Below are positions 43,716 to 52,723 of a DNA stretch of 64,000 nucleotides, piece by piece. The notes below the pieces were generated by a model, which saw only the letters and a program-made list of their open reading frames with translations, had not been told where the DNA came from and did no database searches. The first letter of the stretch is position 1. Each line of letters opens with the position of its first letter. Source of the DNA: Tolypothrix bouteillei VB521301 (GTDB taxonomy: Bacteria; Cyanobacteriota; Cyanobacteriia; Cyanobacteriales; Nostocaceae); NCBI RefSeq assembly GCF_000760695.4, contig NZ_JHEG04000001.1, positions 4,236,895 through 4,300,894 of the forward strand, in the 5' to 3' direction. The position numbers were made by a program, and so were the translations under genes.

Positions 43716-44324
43716 TTAACCCTGACATTTTTGGACATTAGAGACATCATACTTAACAGGAAAGTGAGCAAACCATCTACCTTTGTTGTCGGTAAGTTCT
43801 GTAGCCCCGTCAGTAAGAACACAAAACTTTTGTCCTTTCAATTCAGGTTTAGGAAGATGTTTAGTTGTTGACACCATCCAACGTCCATTTTTGTAAGCCG
43901 TTGGGTCAAATTGAATCGTTATCTTTTGGTCCCGAACACTACGAAACTTAGCTATCTTTAACCCAGCTTGTGGATGTGGTTTCTTATTTTTCCCTTTGCC
44001 TATTGTTTTAGGATTCTTTGCCGTTTCAGACCACGCTTTATATGCTTCCATTGATGCGTTGTCCAATATCTTGGACACGTTCAAACCCAAACACCATTGC
44101 GGTATTAATCCAGAAGCTTTAAGCATAGTCCTGAAACCTTGCTGACCACCTTTATTCCCAATCTTTTCATAACCTTGGTGTTGATTTAGATAAGCAATTA
44201 AAATGTTATAAACTTTGCGGACAGATGCGACCAACTTCTTCCAACTTCCCGCAAGTTCTTTATTTGGATATACCCGGTAACTCACTGTCTTCAGTAATTT
44301 GTTTTTTGTATTTTCCCAATCCAT
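43716..44324 (-). pseudogene. Truncated TnpB-type transposase (N-terminal half)
   Basis: About 200 residues from MDWENTKN, with the TnpB-like start LKTVSYRVYPNKELAGSWKKLVASVRKVYNILIAYLNQ and KIAKFRSVRDQKITIQF in the middle. It ends at YDVSNVQKCQG, before the RuvC Asp block, so the catalytic domain and zinc ribbon are absent. No tnpA is nearby. It is more divergent from the 18.7-kb TnpB than expected for the same element. The upstream part of the frame to 44369 lacks family similarity. Remnant, presumably inactive. Confidence 0.75.
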
Positions 44325-44437
44325 ACAATCTACAACTGAAGACTTGGACGATGGCAAGGATATCCTCAACCATCTCTCATTCTGGGCTAAAGATCTCTAG
44401 TATGTCTGGATATTTATTGTCCTAGTGAAAACTCCTC

Positions 44438-45364
44438 TCAATGCTTCTGATAATCTTTAGGAGTCATCCCTGTTATTTTGCGAAAGTGTTTGGTCAAGTG
44501 GCTTTGATTGGCGAAACCACACATGAGAGCAATATCACAGATTGCTATTTGTCCGTTCCGTAACAACTGCTTTGCTTGTTCCACTCTTTGCTGAAGTACA
44601 TATTGGTAAGGAGTTATACCCAAAGAATTTTTAAACAGCTGACAAAAGTAATACTGGCTGATACCTGCTAAGCTTGCTAATTCAGCTAATTTGATCTCTG
44701 AATTCAAATGGCTGTGAATGTGCTCAAGAACTTGACGCAACTTATATTTTGGCAATCCATCCGAATATTTAACTATTTGAGTATTTTTAACACAATACTT
44801 TTTGAGAAGATGAATAACTAGCATTGTTTTTAATTGCTCCACATACAAACTATCTCCAGTTATTTTTGACTCTAGCTCGTCTTTCAGAGAAAATAGTATA
44901 CCGAGAATAAGTGGATCTTGCTGAGTAGCAAAGTGAGGAATTAATTCAATATTTTCCAAGCTAGAGATTTCCATCCCCAATCTTTTAACAAGCAAGGGGT
45001 CAACTGACACAAACATAAATTCAATGTTTTCTTCCCACAAACAGCGGTGAATTATATCAACTGGAATAATGGCAATAGTTCCTTGCGTTTGTTTTTCGCT
45101 TTTTCTCTTTCCATCGAGCCATCTTTCTGATGATATATTATCTAAAGCAACACTGATAGTATGCATTGTCAGACAATGCTCGCAGGTATCGTTATTAGGT
45201 TGTTGATGATGCTCAAAATATATCCCATCCCAACCTGAATGGTAACTGGCAATTAGAGGCGGGTTAGAAAAGATTTGTTCGGTAGCTCTTTCCTGTTTAA
45301 AGTCAACAAGCAAAGGCTTTTCTTGTTGTAATTGCTGGCTGTTGCTCATGGTTAAGCTAATCAA
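44438..45364 (-). CDS. AraC-family transcriptional regulator
   Basis: A 308-residue regulator. The C-terminal 100 residues form a double HTH: IKLAELASLAGISQYYFCQLFKNSLGITPYQYVLQQRVEQAKQLL and ICDIALMCGFANQSHLTKHFRKITGMTPKDYQKH. The N-terminal domain (about 30-190) is a cupin-like sensor with a HxxxxxC-rich piece (HHQQPNNDTCEHCLTMHTI). Nothing adjacent looks like its target. ATG at 45349 (MSNSQQLQQ) is an alternative start. Confidence 0.9.
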   Translation of the reverse strand: MISLTMSNSQQLQQEKPLLVDFKQERATEQIFSNPPLIASYHSGWDGIYFEHHQQPNNDTCEHCLTMHTISVALDNISSERWLDGKRKSEKQTQGTIAIIPVDIIHRCLWEENIEFMFVSVDPLLVKRLGMEISSLENIELIPHFATQQDPLILGILFSLKDELESKITGDSLYVEQLKTMLVIHLLKKYCVKNTQIVKYSDGLPKYKLRQVLEHIHSHLNSEIKLAELASLAGISQYYFCQLFKNSLGITPYQYVLQQRVEQAKQLLRNGQIAICDIALMCGFANQSHLTKHFRKITGMTPKDYQKH

Positions 45365-45837
45365 AACGATCGTCTGAAATGCGAGAGATAGAGGACAGCG
45401 ATGTGGTAGAAGAAGCTAACTAAAGTCTAAAGTTATGAAGTGTAGGGCTTCTATCTGATTTTGAAATATACCTAGAGCGGTAATGCCCATCAAAATCCTT
45501 CTAGGGTAAGCATTACCAACCCTACAGTACTATTATGTGCTAGAAAAAGCCTACTAAAGTATGAAATATGTAGTAATACCATAAGTAAATTGAAAGGTTG
45601 GAAATTCAGGATGCTTTTGTTTTATTGATTTGTACAAATAAATCTTGTTATACATTTATGGATTGTAAGCTATAGAGACTTCTCTATGATTTTTTGCACA
45701 AATAAATTTTGTTGCGTGTATCCATTGATGTTAAAGAGAACAATATATCTCTTCATCCTTTATCTTTCATACTTCATCCTTCTTTCAAACCAATGGGCAT
45801 ATTAAAGGGTTTGGTATAACAAGTGCAATGATTTAAA
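45365..45837. other. Gene-free stretch with GGTAAxCATTACC-type repeat
   Basis: 473 bp with no credible gene. At 45475-45525 a GGTAATGCCCAT/GGGTAAGCATTACCAACCCTA repeat lies, related to the GGGTGGGCA intergenic elements. The rest is AT-rich. Confidence 0.45.
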
Positions 45838-46452
45838 TCAAGCCGCTGACGATTGCTGAAGTGTAATTTGCAGGCGGGTACGTGCGATTTTACCTTCCCG
45901 TTCCAATCGAGCCAATGCTCGTGATAGAGTTTCGGGTGTTAGACCCAAATCAGCAGCAATTTCTTTAAGGGGGCGGTCAAAGCTGACAATGCTTTGCTCC
46001 TCGGACGCTGCTAAATAACGAAGATAACGTAACAATCTCTTGTGAGCGGCTCGAATGTCTCGCAATTCTATACGCAATTTCAAATCTTGGATTTTCTGTA
46101 CTAGCATTGCTATGAAATCTTCAGCTAACTCAGGATTGGCGCGGATTGCTGATAATATAAGCTCTTTGGGATATGCGATCGCTCGAGAAGCCACTTCTGC
46201 AACTGCACTACAGGGGTAGGTCTGAGAAAACAAAGCAATTTCACCCAAACTATTACCAGGTTCCGCAACTTGGAAAGTCACAACTTTATCGTCGCTTGTA
46301 TAGCGAACAAGTTGGATACGCCCTGTTTCTACAGTAAAGAAAAACGATGCTGGCTCTCCTTGTCGGAATAGGGTTTCTCCTTTTGATAAGTCATAATGCA
46401 TTACAGCATTGCGTAAATCTTCTGGCAAACTCTTCAATTTCAACAGATCCAT
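45838..46452 (-). CDS. Crp/Fnr-family transcriptional regulator
   Basis: A 204-residue regulator. An N-terminal cyclic-nucleotide-binding-type barrel (about 10-115; GETLFRQGEPASFFFTVETGRIQLVRY, LGEIALFSQTYPCSAVAEV) is followed by a dimer helix and an HTH_Crp domain (about 140-200; PLKEIAADLGLTPETLSRALARLEREGKI). No FNR-type N-terminal Cys cluster, so not an oxygen sensor of that kind. The PCSA position differs from the RSA of cAMP-binding Crp, so the ligand is uncertain. It lies 98 bp downstream of marR on the same strand, with a palindrome in between. Confidence 0.9.
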   Translation of the reverse strand: MDLLKLKSLPEDLRNAVMHYDLSKGETLFRQGEPASFFFTVETGRIQLVRYTSDDKVVTFQVAEPGNSLGEIALFSQTYPCSAVAEVASRAIAYPKELILSAIRANPELAEDFIAMLVQKIQDLKLRIELRDIRAAHKRLLRYLRYLAASEEQSIVSFDRPLKEIAADLGLTPETLSRALARLEREGKIARTRLQITLQQSSAA

Positions 46453-46512
46453 ACAAACTCCTCTATTATTTGCAATTCGTTATTTAATAAGTAAAACGCT
46501 CTGTCAAAAAAT

Positions 46513-46528
46513 ATTTAGCCAGCTAAAT
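46513..46528. promoter_or_regulatory. Probable MarR operator between marR and the Crp-type gene
   Basis: ATTTAGCCAGCTAAAT: perfect 7-bp arms around CA. The core TTAGCCAGCTAA is close to the SlyA/MarR consensus TTAGCAAGCTAA. It lies 60 bp before the Crp-type start. An almost identical site is at 46992-47007. Confidence 0.6.
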
Positions 46529-46550
46529 AAAGTTTCAAAAAAAAGAACTT

Positions 46551-46979
46551 TTAGCTGAGGTTGTTGTGAACCTGTAAAAGCAACCGTCGCAGCAGCAGTT
46601 GCTCCTCTAGCGTTAAATTAGCCAAAATGCGCTCTTCTAAAAGATTCCAAGCAGTTTGGACTGGTTTTTGGAGCGCTCTTCCTGCGTCCGTCAAGTAAAT
46701 CCGGCAAATTCGTGCATCTTCTTCATCCCTACGTCGTTGTAATAAACCAACTATTTCCATACGATTGAGCATTTTCGTGAGAGTTGGAGCTTCTACTTGC
46801 ATCTTAAAAGCCAAATCGGATTGAATTAATCCGTCGTTTTCCCACAAATGGATCAGCAAAATTTCTTGCCCAATATGCAGCCCCATGTCACTCAAAACTT
46901 TACAAGCTTCGTTGCGGTGAGCTTTGCAAACTTGTACTATCAGGTAGCAAAGGGTTTCCTGCGTTGGTTTTTCAGCCAT
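46551..46979 (-). CDS. MarR-family transcriptional regulator
   Basis: A 142-residue winged-helix regulator: DLAFKMQVEAPTLTKMLNRMEIVGLLQRRRDEEDARICRIYLTDAGRAL covers the recognition helix and wing. A CysxxxxxCys pair near the N-terminus (VCKAHRNEACKVL) could be redox-active (inference). The same near-palindrome occurs 13 bp before its start and again before the next gene, so autoregulation and control of the Crp-type gene are likely. Confidence 0.9.
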   Translation of the reverse strand: MAEKPTQETLCYLIVQVCKAHRNEACKVLSDMGLHIGQEILLIHLWENDGLIQSDLAFKMQVEAPTLTKMLNRMEIVGLLQRRRDEEDARICRIYLTDAGRALQKPVQTAWNLLEERILANLTLEEQLLLRRLLLQVHNNLS

Positions 46980-47497
46980 AGCAAAGAGTAAATTTAGCCA
47001 GCTAAGTAAAATTTAAAGTTTTTTGCTTTAGAATTGCAAGTTATGGTTGGTGTTGAAAACCGCACAAAAGTTTGCAAAATAAGAAGATTTTGAGCGATAA
47101 CAGACAAGAGTTGCAGATTAAAGTACTGTCCTGTGTATTGCCCGTGCTGTGAGAAACCACATTTTTACGGCGAGTGAGTGGAAGATGATATGGGTGATGT
47201 AGCAGCCTTCTTGGTGAATGAAGCGTCCCGGTGGATGACCAGACTACGTAATTGTTGCTAATGGTGGGGCCAGAATGTCACTAATTTATCATTTTCCTAC
47301 ATTACAAACTGCGTTTTTATTTTAAGGAAAAATAAAAAAAGACAGAAAAAGTCTGAAAAGGTGTGTTTGTTTGAGCATGTTCTCAAAAAAGCTTTACATG
47401 GTACAAGCTTAAGCGTTAATTTTCTTGTAATTGTTTTTTTCGGTAAATTTTCAGATCTCTGACTTCTTTAAGTTGGGGCTCTAGCAGCTCCTCACAA
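46980..47497. other. Divergent region between marR and the porin gene
   Basis: 518 bp without a gene. Contains the MarR site at its left edge and, on the right, the leader of the porin gene. A CGTCCCGGTGGATGACC block near 47227-47244 looks like a fragment of an intergenic repeat. Confidence 0.5.
46992..47007. promoter_or_regulatory. Probable MarR operator upstream of marR
   Basis: ATTTAGCCAGCTAAGT, one base different from the site at 46513-46528, and followed on the plus strand by a similar AAATTTAAAG / AAGTTTCAAA context. It sits 13 bp before the marR start codon, where binding would block initiation. Confidence 0.6.
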
Positions 47498-49276
47498 TTG
47501 ATGAAAAAGACTGCTAGCTACTATAAAACGGTTCATAATATGAGAAAGCTTGTCAAAAATGTTACGGGAGCGCTCGCTTGCTCTTACCTCATACTTTCCC
47601 AGAATGCCGGACTAGCCGAAACAATTCCAACCCAAAACGGTTTTGAATCAAAACGAGTTCGCAACACGACCAAACCGACAGCAAAACCCATTACTCAGAT
47701 AAAGCCAGTTGTCAGCCAATTACCTCAACGGGGAGAACCCCCACGTTCTGGCGCTTCTAATCCAGCCGACCGAGTGAACTCAGTTAGCCAACTCAGGGAC
47801 GTACAACCCACTGATTGGGCTTTTCAAGCACTCCAATCTTTAGTGGAGCGTTATGGAGTCATAGCAGGCTACCCCAATGGTACATTTCGGGGAAACCGTG
47901 CCATGACACGCTATGAATTTGCAGCTGGGTTAAATGCTGCCTTGGCAAGGATTGACGAACTAATTGCAGCAAGTACAGCAGATTTAGTTTCCCGTGATGA
48001 CCTAGCAACTTTGCAAAGACTCCAACAAGAGTTTTCTGCGGAATTAGCAACATTGCGGGGACGAGTCGATGCGTTGGAAGCAAAGACGGCGGAAATAGAG
48101 GCTAATCAATTCTCCACAACCACAAAATTAACCGGTCAAATCGTCGTAGGAGTGAACGCAGGTGGATTTGATGGAGACCGCATTATCGATGCCACAGGCC
48201 AAGTCCTTGCTACTGAAAATCCAAACCCCACAATATCATATCGAGCCGGTATAGATTTCAGTACAAGTTTTTTTGGTAATGACTTGTTACTTGTTCGTAT
48301 TGACACGGGTAGTGGCACAACTATCAACACGGGTAGCGGTCCAGTTAGAGGCATTGACGATGCTGCAGGGTTTTTAGAGCCAACCTTTGGTAGCGTCCTT
48401 GACTTTTCTGTTGAACCACCCACTGACGCTGACATTGGAATCGCAAGAGTATCTTACACTTTTCAACCGTTCAAAGACCTTAGAGTTTCTATCGGACCCG
48501 ATATTCGCACAACTGACTATGTCGATCGCAACAGCTACGCTTACCTGAGTTTCCGCGACTTTAGCACTCAAGCATTCACAAATAATTATCTTCTCTTCCC
48601 TATTAGCGGTCCCTCATCGGGTGCAGCAATTGATTGGAAACCCGGTGGCGGAGCAATCTCAGTCAGAGCATTGTACGCAGCTGCTGGTGCATCCCAACCA
48701 GGCAATTTGAACATACAGAACGTTGGTGATGTTCTCAGAGGGACAGCATCCTTTATTCCCCTACTGTATCCGGTTAATCCCAATCGTAACTTTGGGGATG
48801 CTGGCATATTTGGTGACACATATCAAGGTACAGTTGAACTAGAATATGCTCCTTCCAGAAAATTTGCTTTACGCCTTCAGTACAGTGGTGGTGAAGTCTT
48901 AGATAACCGCTACGACGTGTTCGGAGCTAATTTTGAGTTAGCACTTTCATCAAAATTTGCCATATTTGGTCGTTATGGCTATGGAAACTACGACGACACC
49001 TTCGTTGGCGATATCAAACCCAACTACTGGATGGCTGGAGTTGCTTTTCCAGACTTATTTACTAGGGGTGCTTTAGCTGGTATCGCTGCAGGACAACCGT
49101 TCATTGCTAATGAGATTGGCGATTCCACTCAAACCAACTTTGAAGCGTTTTATAACTTTCCCATCAGTTACAACATCCAAGTGACGCCTTTGATTCAAGT
49201 GATTACCAATCCTTCAAACCAAGAGTCAAACGGTACGATCGTCACGGGGACGTTGCGAACGGTTCTTTCTTTTTAG
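47498..49276 (+). CDS. SLH-domain outer membrane porin (OprB / iron uptake porin type)
   Basis: A 592-residue cyanobacterial porin. Export signal near residues 15-42 (MRKLVKNVTGALACSYLILSQNAGLAE), an SLH domain (about 95-160; VQPTDWAFQALQSLVERYGVIAGYPNGTFRGNRAMTRYEFAAGLNAAL), a coiled coil (about 165-205), then a beta barrel (about 215-592) ending in TLRTVLSF, with the terminal Phe typical of outer membrane proteins. The SLH domain binds the cell wall. The first ATG is used here; the ATG at 47540 would give a more usual signal peptide. Likely passes inorganic ions or small solutes. Confidence 0.92.
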   Translation: MMKKTASYYKTVHNMRKLVKNVTGALACSYLILSQNAGLAETIPTQNGFESKRVRNTTKPTAKPITQIKPVVSQLPQRGEPPRSGASNPADRVNSVSQLRDVQPTDWAFQALQSLVERYGVIAGYPNGTFRGNRAMTRYEFAAGLNAALARIDELIAASTADLVSRDDLATLQRLQQEFSAELATLRGRVDALEAKTAEIEANQFSTTTKLTGQIVVGVNAGGFDGDRIIDATGQVLATENPNPTISYRAGIDFSTSFFGNDLLLVRIDTGSGTTINTGSGPVRGIDDAAGFLEPTFGSVLDFSVEPPTDADIGIARVSYTFQPFKDLRVSIGPDIRTTDYVDRNSYAYLSFRDFSTQAFTNNYLLFPISGPSSGAAIDWKPGGGAISVRALYAAAGASQPGNLNIQNVGDVLRGTASFIPLLYPVNPNRNFGDAGIFGDTYQGTVELEYAPSRKFALRLQYSGGEVLDNRYDVFGANFELALSSKFAIFGRYGYGNYDDTFVGDIKPNYWMAGVAFPDLFTRGALAGIAAGQPFIANEIGDSTQTNFEAFYNFPISYNIQVTPLIQVITNPSNQESNGTIVTGTLRTVLSF

Positions 49277-49380
49277 AAATGCGATCGAGAGCGTACTGCT
49301 TGTTCAAAGTGCATAAACAGAACAAACTTGCTCCTATATATAACTAAGCCCTCGGGCCACAACCATATAATACCGTTATA

Positions 49381-49404
49381 CCCCCAAGCCTGGGGGTTTT
49401 ATTT
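49381..49404 (+). terminator. Intrinsic terminator after the porin gene
   Basis: CCCCCA-AGCC-TGGGGG stem followed by TTTTATTTT; 104 bp after the porin stop. Confidence 0.75.
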
Positions 49405-49564
49405 TGACCTTCCACAGAAGCATAAAGTGCAAAGCACCACCTATTTTCTATTTCTCGAGCATTGGGCGAGAGTTATTCTCCCTTATCCCCCTTGTCTGTC
49501 TACCCTCTAAATTTTTAAGTCACTCCCCAAGCATAAAAACATCTTGAAAAACTTGCTTATTCAT

Positions 49565-49577
49565 ACTCGTAATGACT
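49565..49577. promoter_or_regulatory. Operator-like motif, rubrerythrin upstream site 1
   Basis: ACTCGTAATGACT matches the site before sulfiredoxin (55087-55099, AGTCGTTATGACT) at 11 of 13 positions. It lies exactly 30 bp from site 2, about three helical turns. Confidence 0.55.
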
Positions 49578-49594
49578 ACAATTAGATTAAACGT

Positions 49595-49607
49595 ATTCGT
49601 TATGAGT
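49595..49607. promoter_or_regulatory. Operator-like motif, rubrerythrin upstream site 2
   Basis: ATTCGTTATGAGT, core of the palindrome CGTATTCGTTATGAGTACG (49592-49610). Matches the sulfiredoxin site at 11 of 13 positions. It lies 65 bp before the rubrerythrin start, in the promoter zone. Confidence 0.55.
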
Positions 49608-49671
49608 ACGAGTTATCAAAATTGCCCCGACTGCGGCAGTCCGTAAGTTAATAATTAAGAGAAGAGAAACA

Positions 49672-50385
49672 ATGGACTTATCCAACTCTAACACCGCAAA
49701 GAATTTAGCCGACGCTTTTGCTGGAGAATCAATGGCGAATCGGAAATATCTCTTTTTTGCAGAAGTGACCCGTCAGTTAGGAATGACGGAATTGTCAAAA
49801 CTGTTTCGAGAAACAGCAAATCAAGAGACAGAACACGCTTTTGCTCATTTCAGGTTAATGCATCCAGAACTAGTGGTGAATGATATCGCTTCCTTAACTG
49901 AAGAGGAGAAAAAAGCAATCGCCGCCCGTTGTTTGGAACTAGCGATCGAAGGTGAAACCTACGAATATACAATTATGTATCCGGGCTTCACAGAAGCAGC
50001 ACGTGCAGATCGAGACACGAAAGCTGCAGTCGAATTTGAAGCGCAGCAGGTAGAGTCTCGCGAACACGCTCAAATATTCCGTAAAGCAGCACACAACTTT
50101 GGATTGCTGACACCCATTGAACAGCATCATGCCCGTCAGTATACAGAAGCATTGCAATCTTTAGATGGAGTTGCACCCGCACAGAAAGCAACCAGTGGCG
50201 AGCCAGCTACCCAGAAATGGATTTGCCGTCAGTGTTCAATGATTTACGATCCTGTAGTCGGCGATCCTGATTCAGGAATTGCACCCGGTACACCTTTTGA
50301 GGCAATTGCTGAAGATTGGGTTTGTCCAATTTGTGGCGCTACAAAGAAAACCTTCGTTCCCTATGAAGAAGTTGTTGCAGCTTAA
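49672..50385 (+). CDS. Rubrerythrin (peroxide reductase)
   Basis: A 237-residue two-domain protein that reduces hydrogen peroxide. The N-terminal four-helix diiron domain (about 1-150) has AFAGESMANRKYLFFAEVTRQ, ETANQETEHAFAHFRLM and FEAQQVESREHAQIFRKA carrying Glu and His ligands. The C-terminal rubredoxin domain (about 178-232) has CRQC and CPIC for one iron. In heterocystous cyanobacteria rubrerythrin protects nitrogenase from peroxide (known for Anabaena RbrA). A ribosome site (AGAGAAGAG) precedes the ATG. Two operator-like motifs lie upstream; a terminator follows. Confidence 0.95.
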   Translation: MDLSNSNTAKNLADAFAGESMANRKYLFFAEVTRQLGMTELSKLFRETANQETEHAFAHFRLMHPELVVNDIASLTEEEKKAIAARCLELAIEGETYEYTIMYPGFTEAARADRDTKAAVEFEAQQVESREHAQIFRKAAHNFGLLTPIEQHHARQYTEALQSLDGVAPAQKATSGEPATQKWICRQCSMIYDPVVGDPDSGIAPGTPFEAIAEDWVCPICGATKKTFVPYEEVVAA

Positions 50386-50437
50386 ATTCCCTGAAGAAAG
50401 GCACAGGGCATAGGGGAATTAGTAAAATGAAAAACCG

Positions 50438-50465
50438 GGGAACAACTTCACAATAAGTTGTTCCC
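50438..50465 (+). terminator. Hairpin terminator after rubrerythrin
   Basis: GGGAACAACTT and AAGTTGTTCCC arms with a 6-nt loop, followed by TTCTGATT; a weak T-run. It lies 53 bp after the stop. Confidence 0.6.
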
Positions 50466-50744
50466 TTCTGATTGAACGCACCCCAACCAAATTTTACGAT
50501 TATGGTTGAGGAATCTTGCGCTGTGCAATTCTCGAATTACATAACTTTACCAGAAAAGCTGGCGTCCTCAGCCTGTCGTGGGAACTTTTGCCATCTACAA
50601 GGCTGCCTTCTTCACAGTATTTGTAGGTGGGGACTGCGCGAAACCTTTTTGTTCAAACGCCGTTATTCCACAAGCAGAGGAAACAAGCTATACCATGAAG
50701 AAGAAGTATTAACTTCTTAACTTCTACTGCTGATATAGCCGTAC
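50466..50744. other. Stretch before DUF1350 with no supported gene
   Basis: An 82-codon open frame starting with TTG at 50472 exists, but shows no recognisable domain, ribosome site or signal; I do not call it. It probably holds the DUF1350 promoter. Confidence 0.4.
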
Positions 50745-51539
50745 ATGGACTGGAAAGAAATATCTGGTAACTGGGTTCTCATTCCGCGAAATCCTATTGG
50801 CATCGTTCACTTCCTTGGCGGTGCATTTGTCGCGACAGCACCTCACATTACCTATCGCTGGTTACTAGAACAACTGGCCACTAAAGGCTATGCTGTTATT
50901 GCTACGCCGTTTGTTAACACTTTGGATCATTATGCGATCGCAAAGTCTGTACTGCTAAATTTTGAACGCGCCTTAGAACGCTTACAAGATTCGTCAGCGA
51001 TTCGCAAGCGCTACCTTCCCATTTATGGGATAGGACATAGCATGGGGTGTAAACTCCACTTGCTAATTGGCAGCCTCTTTGCTGTAGAACGTGCTGGTAA
51101 TATCCTAATATCCTATAACAACTATGCCGCTAGAGATGCCATTCCCCTAGTCGAACAGTTCAACGCCATTCCCCTAGTCGAACAGTTCAACTTAGCTGCT
51201 GCTGTCGAGTTTACTCCTTCGCCTTTAGAAACAAATCAACTCGTACAAGAGCGATATGCAGTCCGTCGAAACCTGCTGGTAAAATTTAGCAACGATACCC
51301 TCGACCAATCGGCGGCTTTAACTGAACTCCTAAAACAGCGCTTTTCAGATATGGTGACAGTACAAACACTTACAGGAACTCACACGACCCCATTAGGGCA
51401 AGATATTAAATGGCAAACAGGTGAATCATTTTCGCCTTTTGATGCATTGGGACAGTGGTTTAGGCAAGAAGTATACCGTGACCTTCAAGCGTTGCAACGT
51501 ACTGTCCTTTTGTGGCTAAATCCCCTATCACCTCCATAA
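50745..51539 (+). CDS. DUF1350 alpha/beta-hydrolase-like protein
   Basis: A 264-residue cyanobacterial/plastid DUF1350 protein: GNWVLIPRNPIGIVHFLGGAFVATAPHITYRWLLEQLATKGY at the N-terminus, GIGHSMGCKLHLLIG with the hydrolase-like nucleophile elbow (GHSMG) around 100, and FSPFDALGQWFRQEV near the C-terminus. Function unknown. It carries an exact 27-bp tandem duplication that repeats the nine residues AIPLVEQFN twice in the middle of the protein. Confidence 0.85.
   Translation: MDWKEISGNWVLIPRNPIGIVHFLGGAFVATAPHITYRWLLEQLATKGYAVIATPFVNTLDHYAIAKSVLLNFERALERLQDSSAIRKRYLPIYGIGHSMGCKLHLLIGSLFAVERAGNILISYNNYAARDAIPLVEQFNAIPLVEQFNLAAAVEFTPSPLETNQLVQERYAVRRNLLVKFSNDTLDQSAALTELLKQRFSDMVTVQTLTGTHTTPLGQDIKWQTGESFSPFDALGQWFRQEVYRDLQALQRTVLLWLNPLSPP
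51138..51191. repeat. Exact 27-bp tandem duplication within the DUF1350 gene
   Basis: GCCATTCCCCTAGTCGAACA plus TTCAAC-type end (27 bp) occurs twice head to tail at 51138-51164 and 51165-51191 without a single difference, keeping the frame. Identity points to a very recent event. Confidence 0.93.
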
Positions 51540-51577
51540 ACAGCAAATGGCGATCCGTAACCAGCGACCAATGACCA

Positions 51578-52723
51578 ATGACTAATGTGTTTCAAATCTT
51601 AGTAGTTGATGATGACCCTGCAGTACAAATACTTCTGAAAAGAATGCTAGAAAGACAGGGTTACAGGGTGATAGTAGCCAACGACGGAGAGGAAGGAATT
51701 GTCAAGGCAGTTTCTTGCTGTCCTGCGCTTATTATTTGTGATTGGATAATGCCCGGTTTAAATGGAATTGAGGTTTGCAAACAAGTTAAGGCAAATCCCA
51801 AATTATCCACCACCTTTTTTATCTTACTAACTTCTTTAGATTCAGTGGCTGACCGTGTTAAGGGGTTAGATGCAGGTGCGGATGACTTTATCACAAAACC
51901 TATAGAACAAAATGAATTACAAGCCCGAGTTAGAGCAGGGTTGCGCTTGCATCAAGTCAGCCGGGATTTACAAATTCAAAAGCAAATTCTGGAGTCAGAA
52001 TTGTCAGAGGCGGCAGAATACGTAAAATCTCTTCTGCCGCCTCCAATGATGCAACCCTTAAAAATAAATTTTCGGTTTATTCCCTCACGACAACTTGGAG
52101 GGGATTGCCTCGATTATTATTGGTTGGACCCTGATTATCTGGCAATTTATCTATTAGACACTGCAGGACATGGATTGCGAGCAGCTCTTCCCTCAATTTC
52201 CGTACTCAATTTATTGCGATCGCACGCCCTAAAAGGACTGAATTATTACCAACCTAGCGATGTATTGAGGGCATTGAATGACACCTTTCAAATGAACTAT
52301 CAAAATGACAAGTACTTTACCATTTGGTATGGAGTTTACAACCGCGTTAAGCGACAGTTAACCTATGCTAGTGCCGGTCATCCACCTGCTGTTTTGATAT
52401 CCAAAGACTCTTCAAAAACTAATGCAGTTAAAAGATTGAGAACTCCCGGTATGCCCGTTGGCATGTTTCCTCACGTAAAGTACGTTGATGGCATCTGTCA
52501 GATAGAAGAATCTAGTTGCCTTTACATTTTTAGTGATGGTGCTTATGAAATTACTCAATCTGATGGTACTGTTTGGACTTTAGATGCTTTTATTCAATTT
52601 CTTATCGACTTAGAGCACCGCTTTGATAATAACCTTGATTCTATACTCAATTACATCAATACTTTAAACTCCAAAGACGCTATTGATGATGACTTATCTA
52701 TAATCCAAATTCAGTTTGATTAA
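51578..52723 (+). CDS. Response regulator with PP2C/SpoIIE phosphatase output (RsbU-like)
   Basis: A 381-residue protein. Receiver domain (about 5-120) with Asp55 in LIICDWIMPGLNG and Lys in DDFITKPIEQNE; a short coiled linker (about 125-150); then a PP2C-type phosphatase domain (about 165-380) with GGDCLDYYWLD, DTAGHGLRAALPS, SAGHPPAVL and YIFSDGAYEITQSDG, the metal-binding Asp residues intact. Such proteins dephosphorylate STAS anti-sigma-factor antagonists when phosphorylated. The gene's last four bases overlap the end of a STAS gene on the other strand, which is a likely substrate. Confidence 0.93.
   Translation: MTNVFQILVVDDDPAVQILLKRMLERQGYRVIVANDGEEGIVKAVSCCPALIICDWIMPGLNGIEVCKQVKANPKLSTTFFILLTSLDSVADRVKGLDAGADDFITKPIEQNELQARVRAGLRLHQVSRDLQIQKQILESELSEAAEYVKSLLPPPMMQPLKINFRFIPSRQLGGDCLDYYWLDPDYLAIYLLDTAGHGLRAALPSISVLNLLRSHALKGLNYYQPSDVLRALNDTFQMNYQNDKYFTIWYGVYNRVKRQLTYASAGHPPAVLISKDSSKTNAVKRLRTPGMPVGMFPHVKYVDGICQIEESSCLYIFSDGAYEITQSDGTVWTLDAFIQFLIDLEHRFDNNLDSILNYINTLNSKDAIDDDLSIIQIQFD

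Noticed and set aside
47484..47497. CTCCTCACA before the porin start, similar to the core of the Yfr1 small RNA
   Set aside because: It is in the same sense as the Yfr1 core, not complementary to it, and there is no surrounding Yfr1 hairpin, so it is neither a target site nor the gene.
50472..50720. 82-codon ORF between rubrerythrin and DUF1350
   Set aside because: TTG start, no ribosome site, no domain, and unusual Cys-rich composition typical of chance frames.
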